From assembly GCF_000987955.1 (NCBI RefSeq), contig NZ_LAZU01000021.1, forward strand, positions 62,001 through 126,000: 64,000 nt of DNA. Direction: 5' to 3'. Below the pieces are notes generated by a model that worked only from the letters and a program-made list of their open reading frames with translations, did no database searches and was not told the DNA's origin. This DNA is from Paenibacillus sp. DMB20 (GTDB lineage: Bacteria > Bacillota > Bacilli > Paenibacillales > Paenibacillaceae). This document shows positions 56,076-64,000 of this stretch, piece by piece. A program made the position numbers and the translations under genes. Each line of letters opens with the position of its first letter. Position 1 is the stretch's first letter.

Positions 56076-57152
56076 ATGGTACAAATGATCATTACAGGCT
56101 TGCTATGCGGCGGTTTGCTGGGCTTCGTCATGCAGCGCGGGCGGTTCTGCCTGACGGGCGGCTTTCGGGATATGTATCTGGCGAAGGACAATCGGATGTT
56201 CTATGCGCTGCTCATTGCCATCACGGTTCAAAGTATCGGCGTATTTGCACTCATCCAGTTTGGGCTGATTGAGTTCAAAGCCGGATCGTTCCAATGGCTG
56301 GCCACGATCGCGGGATCCTTCATATTCGGCATCGGGATTATACTCGCCGGGGGCTGCGCGACAGGAACATGGTATCGCGCGGGGGAAGGCTTGATTGGCA
56401 GCTGGATTGCCTTGTTCGGATATATGGGGATGAGTGCCATTATGAAGTCAGGGGCGCTCCTGCCGGTTAACAACAGTCTGAAGCCATATGCGCTGCCGTC
56501 GAATTCCATTCCGGCTACCTTCGGGCTATCCGTATGGCCCTTTATTGCGATTCTTTCAGTCATTACGGTCTGGCTTGCCGTCAAGCAGCTGCGTAAATCG
56601 ACGGTTGCGATTCCAACGATGCCTCCGAAGCGGAGAGGACTCAGCCACCTTTTGTTCGAGAAGCGCTGGCATCCGTTCTTCACGGCGGCTCTTGTCGGGG
56701 GGATTGCCCTTATCGCCTGGCCGTTAAGCGAGGCAACGGGGCGAATGTCCGGCCTCGGCATCACGACGCCGTCTGCGAATGTGCTTCAGTATCTCGTGAC
56801 TGGAGATAGCAGCAAATATATCAATTGGGGCGTATTTCTCGTACTGGGCATCTTTGCGGGATCCTTCCTCGCAGCGAAAGGGAGCCGCGAATTCCGCTTT
56901 CGTGCGCCTGATGCAAAGACGGCGGTATCCAGCTTCAGCGGCGGCCTTCTCATGGGCTTTGGTGCCAGCTGGGCAGGAGGCTGCTCGATCGGCAACGGTC
57001 TTGTCATGACGGCCATGATGACTTGGCAGGGGTGGGTATCGCTTGTCTTTATGATTTTGGGCACATGGACGGCTTCATACTTCGTATATGTAAGGCCGCG
57101 CGCCAAAGCGAAAAGAAAGCAGGCTGCAGCCTATCAGGCACAAACCGCATAG
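56076..57152 (+). CDS. tsuA: YeeE/YedE-family thiosulfate transporter, TsuA-like
   Basis: 358 residues from ATG 56076; the open frame back to 55974 covers promoter and ribosome site. About nine to ten membrane helices with the three conserved Cys motifs of the family: FVMQRGRFCLTGGFRDMYL, LAGGCATGTWYRAGEGLIGS and WAGGCSIGNGLVMTAMMTWQ. In TsuA these Cys line the thiosulfate path. The next gene is a TusA-like protein, the usual partner (TsuB) that takes over the sulfur. It should supply reduced sulfur for cysteine or cofactor synthesis. Confidence 0.92.
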   Translation: MVQMIITGLLCGGLLGFVMQRGRFCLTGGFRDMYLAKDNRMFYALLIAITVQSIGVFALIQFGLIEFKAGSFQWLATIAGSFIFGIGIILAGGCATGTWYRAGEGLIGSWIALFGYMGMSAIMKSGALLPVNNSLKPYALPSNSIPATFGLSVWPFIAILSVITVWLAVKQLRKSTVAIPTMPPKRRGLSHLLFEKRWHPFFTAALVGGIALIAWPLSEATGRMSGLGITTPSANVLQYLVTGDSSKYINWGVFLVLGIFAGSFLAAKGSREFRFRAPDAKTAVSSFSGGLLMGFGASWAGGCSIGNGLVMTAMMTWQGWVSLVFMILGTWTASYFVYVRPRAKAKRKQAAAYQAQTA

Positions 57153-57164
57153 GAGGAATTTGAT

Positions 57165-57389
57165 ATGAAAACCAAATTAGCAGTGCTCGGCATGGTGTGT
57201 CCATTTCCGTTAATCGAGGCGAAGGAGGCAATCCAGACGCTGAACAGCGGCGATGAACTTGTCATCGACTTTGATTGCACGCAAGCTACGGAGAGCATTC
57301 CGCGTTGGGCGGCCGAAGCCGGACATACGATTACGCATTTCGAGCAAATCGATGATGCATCTTGGACAATTACGGTGCGTAAAAATTAA
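57165..57389 (+). CDS. tusA: TusA/TsuB-family sulfur carrier protein
   Basis: 74 residues, ATG 57165 behind AGGAGG, 12 bases after tsuA. TusA fold with the catalytic Cys in LGMVCPFPLIEAKEAIQTLN (CPxP motif), SGDELVIDFDCTQATESIPR and a C-terminal WTITVRKN. Acts with the YeeE-type transporter as a rhodanese-like or sulfur-carrier protein. Intact. Confidence 0.93.
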   Translation: MKTKLAVLGMVCPFPLIEAKEAIQTLNSGDELVIDFDCTQATESIPRWAAEAGHTITHFEQIDDASWTITVRKN

Positions 57390-57404
57390 CAAAAGCGATA
57401 ATCT

Positions 57405-57449
57405 GAACCGTCTTTCCCATGTTCATCGATGGGGAGGCGGTTCTTTTTG
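57405..57449 (+). terminator. Terminator after tusA
   Basis: GAACCGTCTTTCCCAT (57405-57420) pairs with ATGGGGAGGCGGTTC (57429-57443, one mismatch and G-T pairs), followed by TTTTTG. Confidence 0.88.
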
Positions 57450-57654
57450 TGCTGCTACCAAAATACGGATTGAAACCTCGGGCTTGCCCCTTTACACCCA
57501 TGTCCAATTCCGACATACTGAGAATAGAAGGAAGCAAGCTGTGCAAGATAAAAGATACCGTTATAGTCGGTGCGGCAAAGCCGCTTCGGCGGTGAGCTTG
57601 TACAGGCGGTATGTGCTTGCCTTTCATTTAGACAAGTTAAGGGAGAGTGATCCG

Positions 57655-58167
57655 ATGTTAAGTGAGAAGCTGCTCGCGAAGTTGAACGATCAAATGAATT
57701 ACGAATTTTATTCTTCCCAGGTGTACCTGGCTATGGCGGCCTATTGTTCATCGGAGAGCTTTGACGGGTTTGCGAACTTTTTCATCGCGCAATCGGAAGA
57801 AGAGAAGTACCACGGCATGAGAATTTTTCATTTTATCAACGCCTTGGGCAAACGCGCCATCGTCAGCGGCATGGAACATCCTCAGAATGAATACAGCTCA
57901 TTGCTTGACGCTTTCGAGCATTCCTTCGAGCATGAGAAGACGGTGACCAAGCGAATTTATGAATTGTCCGATATCGCCTGGGATGAGCGGGAGCATGCGA
58001 CGATCAACTTCCTCAAGTGGTTCATTGATGAGCAAGTAGAGGAAGAAGCCACCTTCGACGGCATCATTCAGAAGCTGCGCCGCATCGATAATGACAGCAA
58101 CGCCTTTTATATGCTCGATTCCGAGCTCGGCAAGCGCACGTTCACGCCACCGGCCGGCGAAGCTTAA
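57655..58167 (+). CDS. ftnA: Ferritin
   Basis: 170 residues from ATG 57655 (MLSEKLLAKLNDQMNYEFYS SQ) with GGGAGAG upstream; the longer frame to 57253 overlaps tusA and its terminator and is rejected. Non-heme ferritin four-helix bundle with the diiron ferroxidase ligands in NDQMNYEFYSSQVYL (Glu), AQSEEEKYHGMRIFHFI (Glu, His), FEHEKTVTKRIYEL (Glu) and WFIDEQVEEEATF (Glu/Gln). Stores iron as a 24-mer in the cytoplasm. No clear Fur box was identified upstream. Confidence 0.93.
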   Translation: MLSEKLLAKLNDQMNYEFYSSQVYLAMAAYCSSESFDGFANFFIAQSEEEKYHGMRIFHFINALGKRAIVSGMEHPQNEYSSLLDAFEHSFEHEKTVTKRIYELSDIAWDEREHATINFLKWFIDEQVEEEATFDGIIQKLRRIDNDSNAFYMLDSELGKRTFTPPAGEA

Positions 58168-58183
58168 AGCTTAATCAACCATC

Positions 58184-58231
58184 AAGAAGCTGTTTTCCCC
58201 GAACATGTATCAGGGAGAGCGGCTTCTTTTG
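58184..58231 (+). terminator. Terminator after ferritin
   Basis: AAGAAGC (58184-58190) pairs with GCTTCTT (58222-58228), followed by TTGCTTTG. The loop is long (about 30 bases), so a moderate terminator. Confidence 0.55.
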
Positions 58232-58330
58232 CTTTGTGAGGAAGACGGTATATTCAGCAGGAAGGATATGGTACCGACTTCACGAAATATAGAAATGTTG
58301 GATACTACAAATTTAAAGGCAGTGGTAGGA

Positions 58331-59057
58331 ATGCGTAACGAGTTTATTTTGTTGGTTGATGATGAAAAAGGGATTTTAACGATGCTGGAGACGCTTTTGA
58401 AAAAAGAGGGTTATCATCGGATCGTTACGGCGACAACGGGAAGGGAGGCCTTGGATTGGGTGGCAACCGCTTCGTTCGATCTGGCTGTGCTTGACGTGAT
58501 GCTCCCGGATATGGATGGGTTCGAGCTGTGTCAACAGATCCGTAAGTTTACGTCCATTCCGATCTTATTTCTGACCGCCCGTTCCGGTGATTTGGATAAA
58601 TTGACGGGTCTTGGAATCGGCGGGGACGACTATATCACGAAGCCGTTTTACCCTTTGGAAGTGGTGGCGAGAATTCAGGCTCAATTGCGTAGGCAGCAGC
58701 TGTACAAGTCTTCCGCTCAACTGAAGCCGCATTTTTTTTGATTTCGGCAGATTTGCGGTTAATAAAAGCGCCGGTCAACTGACCGTGAATGGGGCTGAGA
58801 TCCCTTGTCCGGCCAAAGAATTCGAATTGCTGCTTTTTTTATGCGAGCATCCCAATCAGGTGTTCACCGCTCTTCAACTGTATGAGAAAGTATGGGGGAC
58901 GGCTCTTTTCGGTGATGAAAAAACCGTCGTGATTCATATTTCCCGACTTCGAAAAAAGTTGGAAGCCGATCCGGCCAATCCGAAAATCATTGTAAATTTA
59001 CGCGGCATCGGATATAAATTCATTCCGCCGCGGAAGGAAACGGACCATGAAGCCTAA
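58331..59057 (+). CDS. OmpR-family response regulator (frameshifted)
   Basis: About 241 residues from ATG 58331 (MRNEFILLVDDEKGILTMLE), which has GTAGGA just upstream. Receiver with phospho-Asp in LAVLDVMLPDMDGFELC and GIGGDDYITKPFYPLEV. One extra T in the T8 run at 58732-58739 interrupts before the winged-helix domain (IPCPAKEFELLLFLCEHPNQ, VFTALQLYEKVWGTALFGDE, KTVVIHISRLRKKLEADP). It overlaps the kinase start by 11 bases. With the kinase and downstream ABC genes it forms a sensor-exporter-type cluster. Confidence 0.9.
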
Positions 59058-60135
59058 TTATCGTCTTATCATTCGACTCGCCGTCCATATCCTGATCAGT
59101 TTGGTGCTCCTGTGCTTGATTGCAAGCGCGGGGTTGGTTGCTTTGACGGAATGGATCTTGCCTGAAGAAGGGGAAGCGCAGGATCTGGCGGTATTGATCG
59201 GCTTGTTCGTCGTTTTTGCCTCGTTTGTAGCGGTGTACGGTTGGTTTATAGGGAAACCGCTCTTATATATAATGGGTTGGATGAGTCGACTGGCCACCGG
59301 AATCTATGCGGACCCGGACAATCATCGGAAGTTATACGCCCGCAAAGGCAAGAAATTAAAAAGACCGTATCGCTTATATGAAGAGATGATTGTCCAATTG
59401 CAAATGTTATCCGACGCTTTGGAGACAAGCCAGAAGGAAAGAAGGCGTCTGAATGAAATGAAGAAGGAGTGGATCGCCGGCATATCTCACGATTTAAAAA
59501 CCCCCCTCACTTATATTAAAGGTTATTCCTCGATGCTGCTTTCCCCTCAACATGACTGGACAACGGAAGAAAAAACGGCATTCCTCACGGAAATTCAGCT
59601 GAAGGCGAACCATATGCAGGATCTGATCCGTGATTTGAATATATCCTTCCGCCTGGATGAACAGCAGATTCCTTTGCAATTGGAACGACATGATCTCGTT
59701 GAATTGGTGCGGCGAATCGTGGTCGATGTGGCCAATGATCCTCGCGCCGCCGGTTACAATCTATCCTTCGACGCCGAAACATCGCATATCGAAACGTTGC
59801 TTGACGTTAAACTGCTTCAGCGTGCGCTGCACAACCTGCTGCTTAACGCGATTCTGCATAATCCTTCAGGCACAAACGTCCATATTCATATAACGCAATC
59901 CCCCCATTTGCAAATTGTGATGACGGATGACGGGGTGGGGATCGACGAGGAGGCGATAGAGCGACTGTTCCATAAATATTACCGCGGAACCGCTACGGAT
60001 ATATTGTCGGAGGGGACCGGGCTTGGCATGGCGATCGCGAAACAGTTCATTTTGGCGCATGGGGGCAACATCCACGTGACCAGCCGAATCAACGAAGGCA
60101 CGGCGATCGCCGTGATCCTGCCGCAGCATGTTTAG
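59047..60135 (+). CDS. Sensor histidine kinase
   Basis: 362 residues, intact. Two N-terminal membrane helices with a very short external loop (LILISLVLLCLIASAGLVAL; LIGLFVVFASFVAVYGWFIG), the intramembrane-sensing layout often found beside ABC exporters. HAMP-like linker, H-box MKKEWIAGISHDLKTPLTYI KGYSSML, N-box ALHNLLLNAILHNPSG, G1 VMTDDGVGIDEEAIERLFHK YYRG, G2 GTGLGMAIAKQFILAHGG. Partner of the preceding regulator. Confidence 0.92.
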   Translation: MKPNYRLIIRLAVHILISLVLLCLIASAGLVALTEWILPEEGEAQDLAVLIGLFVVFASFVAVYGWFIGKPLLYIMGWMSRLATGIYADPDNHRKLYARKGKKLKRPYRLYEEMIVQLQMLSDALETSQKERRRLNEMKKEWIAGISHDLKTPLTYIKGYSSMLLSPQHDWTTEEKTAFLTEIQLKANHMQDLIRDLNISFRLDEQQIPLQLERHDLVELVRRIVVDVANDPRAAGYNLSFDAETSHIETLLDVKLLQRALHNLLLNAILHNPSGTNVHIHITQSPHLQIVMTDDGVGIDEEAIERLFHKYYRGTATDILSEGTGLGMAIAKQFILAHGGNIHVTSRINEGTAIAVILPQHV

Positions 60136-60297
60136 GATATATTTAGTTTTCCGTTTACCTCCTGTTTACTTTCATGCCCTACAATGTTCCTTGCGGTCAG
60201 CATGAACCGGCAGCAATAAGTCGGCGGCTGGGCGATAGGAAGGATGTTCTCAAGGCAACCGACCTGGGCATGTATTTATAGGAATTGGGGGAAGAGC

Positions 60298-61174
60298 ATG
60301 CTGCTGAATATTCAACAAATATGCAAACAGTACAAAAAAAGACACGTGGGCGCTGCGGGACATCGACTTGCCATTGAAGCCCGGCATCGTAGGGCTGCTT
60401 GGACCGAACGGCGCTGGCAAATCCACGCTCATGAAGATTTTGGCGACAGTTTCGCAGCCAACCTCCGGAACGGTTACCTGGAACGGGACTGATATTCGAA
60501 AGAATCCCGATGAACTGCGCCGAACGCTCGGATATTTACCTCAAGACTTCGGTATGTTTCCGAATTTGAATCCTGTCGAGTTACTAGAATACGTGGCAGC
60601 ATTGAAAGGACTGGTGGGCCGTCAGGTCAGGACTCGTATCTTGGACATTCTGGAGCTGCTGAATCTGCATCAAACGCTCAAGCGTTCAATCGGCAGCTTG
60701 TCCGGAGGAATGCGTCAGCGGATCGGCATTGCGCAGGCGCTGATCAATGACCCTCAGCTGCTTATCATCGATGAGCCGACTGTCGGGCTGGACCCGGAGG
60801 AGCGGGTGCGTTTTCGCAGCTTATTGACCGATTTGTCCGGCGAAAGGATCATCATTTTTTCGACGCATATCGTATCGGATATTGAAGCGACGGCGGATCA
60901 GATTGCCATTTTGTCCAAAGGGCAACTGCTAATGAAGTCGGATCCCCAAAAACTCTTGCAGCATGCGCGGGGGAAAGTATGGTCGGTCACCATCCCGGAT
61001 CAAGAGCTGCAAGATGCCCGAACCAAATGGACAATCAGTGCTGCCATCCGGCGAGAGGACGGACTGCAGCTTCGCATCGTATCGGACGAACCGCCTCTTC
61101 TGCAAGCGATCGAAGTTTCCCCCAGTCTTGAAGATGCTTACTTGTACGTCAGGACTGTCCTGGAGGGAGCATAA
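60298..61174 (+). CDS. ABC transporter ATPase (frameshifted near the N-terminus)
   Basis: About 291 residues from ATG 60298 behind GGGGGAAG. One extra A in the A7 run at 60337-60343 separates MLLNIQQICKQYKK from DTWALRDIDLPLKPG. Walker A IVGLLGPNGAGKSTLMKILA, Q-loop GYLPQDFGMFPNLNPVELLE, signature SIGSLSGGMRQRIGIAQALI, Walker B LLIIDEPTVGLDPEERVRF, H-loop IIIFSTHIVSDIEATADQIA. A CcmA/export-type ATPase. The permease follows after one base. It may export an antimicrobial or handle envelope stress sensed by the kinase. Confidence 0.9.
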
Positions 61175-61175
61175 C

Positions 61176-62793
61176 ATGAACGTCCGCACGATTTACCACA
61201 TAGCACGTGCTGATCTTCTCGCAAGGATCAGGCAATATGCATTTTTGGTTATTTTGGGAATAGCCATGCTGGCCGCTTATTTTTTTCGTTCCCCCTGCAG
61301 AGGGCGGTTATGTCACGCTGCATCTGGACGGGTACCGGGGGATTTATAACTCCGCCTGGGTAGGCGGATCGGTTGCCCTTTCCACCACCCTGCTCATGGC
61401 ATTGTTCGGGTTTTATTTAGTTAAGAATAGTATCGAGCGGGACAGAAAAACGGGCGTCGGGCCAATCATTGCATCGACCTCTGTGAAAAAGCTGCACTAC
61501 GTGATGGGAAAATCATTCAGCAACTTTGCTGTCCTGTCCATTATTGTAGTTGTCGTTATGGGGATGGCCATCATCATGCAATGGATTCGGGGCGAGGTTA
61601 TGCAGGTCCAACTGTGGCCCCTGCTGTCTCCATTTCTATTCCTGACGCTTCCGATCCTGTCTGTCGTCTCAGCACTGGCCGTGCTGTTTGAAACAAGGAG
61701 GGCCTTGCAGGGCGTGCTGGGCAATGTCATTTACTTCATCCTGTTCCTTATCTTCTGCACCGGTTCGAGCTACATCGCATTTGGAACGAACGTCATTACA
61801 TCGGATATGGTCAATGAGCTTGCCTCAACCAAGCCGTACTTTTCCGGTTCGTATGGAATCGGAGTTCTTATTCCTGAACAACCGATCGAGCTATTCGTAT
61901 GGCAAGGCGTGGAATGGACCGGATCGCTTCTGTTACAGCAGTTATCGCTTTTCCTGTTTGCCTGTCTGTTGGTCCTTGCGGCTGCCTTGTTGTTCCCCGG
62001 TTTTCAGGAAGCGTTGGAAGGAAAGAAGCGGGAGAAAAAATCCGCGGAGACATTGCCCAGCGCGGAGACGGGCGAGGATCCGGGTCGCACTGAAGTTGAT
62101 GTGGAGGAGATGCAGGAGCGGACAGCCTCCCGATCCCGCGTTGCCGATCTCCCTCCAGTAACCGTGCGGATGACCTTCCGGCCATTGCTGCTTGCGGAAT
62201 GGCGCCTGATGATGAAGAGCGCTTCGTTTGGTTGGTATATCGTCGCCGGCATCCTGGCGGTGCTTTGTCTTGCGATGCCCTCTACCGTCTCATCCCAATG
62301 GATGATATGGCCTGCAACCTGGATATGGCCGCTGATGCTCTGGTCCGGAATCGGGAATCGGGAAACGCGCTTCCAGACACAGTTTCTTGTCGCTTCAAGT
62401 CCGCATTTTCTTATCCGCCAGTTATCGGCCGTCTGGGTTGCCGGGATCTTGCTGACCTGCGCCACAGGATCCGGTATGCTCTTACGATTGATTCTTGAAG
62501 GTGATATGGAACGGCTGGCCTATTGGATCTCCGCCGCCATCTTAATTCCGAGTTTGGCTCTTGCCTCAGGTGTGCTTACAAAGACAAATCGCACCTTCGA
62601 GGTGTTTTACATGATCATCTGGTATTTGGGGCCGTTAAACAAGATGCCTGTTTTTGATTTCATGGGAACAAGATCAATCGAAGGAATGGGACTAAATGCT
62701 TGGGCAATGTGTTCCATTTATATCGTAATAAGCATTGCATTCTTGTTCCTCGCTTATGTGTCGAGAAGCCGCCAAGCACGATCTTCCTGGTGA
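61176..62793 (+). CDS. ABC-2-type permease (frameshifted)
   Basis: About 539 residues from ATG 61176. N-terminal IARADLLARIRQYAFLVILG and membrane helix, then one extra T near 61281-61286 shifts the frame before VPPAEGGYVTLHLDGYRGIY NSAWVG. About twelve membrane helices in two halves separated by a charged loop (about residues 215-270, EGKKREKKSAETLPSAETG). The loop NSIERDRKTGVGPIIASTSV KKLHYVMGKS is typical of large ABC-2 permeases of this class. Partner of the preceding ATPase. Confidence 0.87.
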
Positions 62794-62852
62794 CGGCAGG
62801 ATGCTGAATGAATTGAATGACCATGAGTCATAGTGGGAATGGAGGATACTAA

Positions 62853-63080
62853 ATGCTAAAATCTTTTGGAAGAACGATGATGACTTTTGGTTTCATCGGA
62901 TTAGGCGTGGGGGTGCTACTATTCATCCTTACGCAGGTAGGAGTAGAGATTCCGGTTGTTATCGGTACAACCTCTTATGAAGGCATGGCTGCTTCTCTCT
63001 TTTTGCTGATTGGTTCGCCGATCGTGCTGCTCGTCATCGGTTTGATCGTTTCGCTGTTCAACTTGGGCGGCAAAAAATAA
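62853..63080 (+). CDS. Small two-helix membrane protein
   Basis: 75 residues, ATG 62853 with GGAGGAT seven bases upstream. Two membrane helices (TFGFIGLGVGVLLFILTQVG; AASLFLLIGSPIVLLVIGLI) and a basic C-terminus GGKK. No family recognised. It lies 60 bases after the ABC permease and before a strong terminator, so it probably belongs to the same transcript and might modulate the transporter or kinase. Confidence 0.7.
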   Translation: MLKSFGRTMMTFGFIGLGVGVLLFILTQVGVEIPVVIGTTSYEGMAASLFLLIGSPIVLLVIGLIVSLFNLGGKK

Positions 63081-63116
63081 ATGAGTCCACGTGTCCCAAT
63101 GTATCAAAACTGATCT

Positions 63117-63150
63117 AAGCTCAAGCGGCGACAACGCTTGGGCTTTTTTA
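63117..63150 (+). terminator. Terminator closing the kinase/ABC cluster
   Basis: AAGCTCAAGCG (63117-63127) pairs with CGCTTGGGCTT (63135-63145), followed by TTTTT. Confidence 0.88.
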
Positions 63151-63303
63151 GATATAAAAAAGTATAAGCTTCGAAAGACGCGACTTCCTTACATCGCAAG
63201 GACCGATGAACCTCCCGATAGGAACCATCTGCGATATTTTGTGTGAAAACCGCGTTTTTATCGTAAAATACGATTATGAATATGAAGGAAAAAGGAGCAG
63301 GTC

Positions 63304-64000
63304 ATGCACAATTATAAATTAACCATTCAATATGACGGCGGCCGCTATAAGGGCTGGCAGCGTCTTGGAAATAGCGAAAATACGATTCAAGGCAAAATCG
63401 AAAAGGCCATATCGGTACTGGTGGGACAACCCGTCGAGATCATTGGGTCTAGCCGAACGGATGCGGGGGTCCATGCCCTGGCCCAAGTGGCCAATTTCAA
63501 GATCGGCGAACCCTTGCCCGAATCCAAAATCAAAAATTTTCTCAATCATTATCTCCCGCCGGATATCAGCATTACGGAAGTTGCGGCCGTGGACGAGCGT
63601 TTTCACGCCCGTTATCACGCAAAGGATAAAACGTATGTGTACAAGATTTGGAACGAAACGCACAGCCATCCCTTCATGAGAAACTACAGCATGCATGTCC
63701 AGAAAAAAACTGGATATCGGGCGAATGAAAGAAGCATGCGGATATTTTGTGGGCGAACACGATTTTGCGGTTTATTCCAATGCCAAGTCCAAGAAAAAGG
63801 ATACGGTACGCCATATTTATAATTTGGATGTGGAAGAGACCGAAGGCTTTATCCAGTTCCGGGTATGCGGCAGCGGATTTCTGTATAACATGGTCCGCAA
63901 GATGGTCGGTACGCTGATCGAGATCGGGTTAGGCGAAAAAAGAACCGGAAGACATTCCGGCCATCCTTCGCTCCAAAGAGCGGCTGCAAACCGGCGGCAT
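63304..64000 (+). CDS. truA: tRNA pseudouridine(38-40) synthase TruA, cut by the window end (two frameshifts)
   Basis: ATG 63304 behind AAGGAG. Blocks YKLTIQYDGGRYKGWQRLGN, the catalytic Asp in IIGSSRTDAGVHALAQVANF, FHARYHAKDKTYVYKIWNET. One extra A in A7 (63704-63710) separates the C-terminal half DIGRMKEACGYFVGEHDFAV, SNAKSKKKDTVRHIYNLDVE, SGFLYNMVRKMVGTLIEIGL. A further extra base lies near 63940-63946. It runs off the right edge. TruA isomerises U38-U40 of the tRNA anticodon arm. No ribosomal-protein or ECF genes of the usual truA neighbourhood are visible on the left. Confidence 0.93.

Overview
The window looks like a chromosomal segment of a Paenibacillus-type firmicute. The grounds are three genes with S-layer-homology (SLH) domains or a stalk domain, an XRE-TPR regulator of a type I associate with Paenibacillus, strong GGAGG ribosome-binding sites, sigma-A promoters, a ManR/ManP mannose PTS like that of Bacillus, and ECF-type vitamin uptake. 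No rRNA, tRNA or CRISPR array was seen.

Layout. 1-4.8 kb and 9.6-13.4 kb are accessory patches: IS256 and IS3 remnants, an orphan Ntox50-type toxin module, a compact WXG/EndoU-type toxin with its probable immunity gene, a SUKH-like gene, a type I toxin-antitoxin locus (holin-like peptide plus antisense RNA), and truncated gene scraps. Between them lie an XRE-TPR regulator with a striking double operator and the manR-manP pair. 13.7-16.4 kb holds purine salvage (NCS2 permease, guanine deaminase). 17.9-23.6 kb is a complete oppABCDF-like peptide transporter. 24-28 kb is another scrap zone: a decayed holin-like toxin, a group II intron fragment inside sigma/anti-sigma remnants, and a PdaC-like deacetylase. 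28-45.7 kb carries metabolic and regulatory units: LysR/chorismate synthase, ArsR/Old Yellow Enzyme, a two-component system plus hydrolase, a lipoprotein flavin reductase, TetR/oleate hydratase, DUF1259, GMC oxidoreductase, radical SAM, and an SLH-anchored class C serine hydrolase.

The centrepiece is 45.9-54.9 kb. A cobalamin riboswitch with a transcription terminator precedes a giant SLH-anchored protein (alpha/alpha-toroid repeats plus two transcobalamin-like DUF4430 domains), a membrane-anchored DUF4430 protein, EcfT, a fused EcfA-EcfA' ATPase and a CbrT-like S component. This reads as a dedicated vitamin B12 capture-and-import system: the two halves of the eukaryotic intrinsic factor/transcobalamin fold appear on a bacterial surface protein, handing B12 to an ECF transporter.

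After it come a methyltransferase, a thiosulfate uptake pair (tsuA/tusA), ferritin, a two-component system with an adjacent ABC exporter, and truA, which runs off the end.

Quality caveat: about thirty genes or gene pieces are broken by single-base changes, nearly all +1 insertions in homopolymers, with only about four -1 changes. Reading through them restores full-length family members, so most are probably sequence errors. I give the restored gene span and state the frameshift. The genuinely decayed items (IS elements, toxin modules, scraps) are identified separately.
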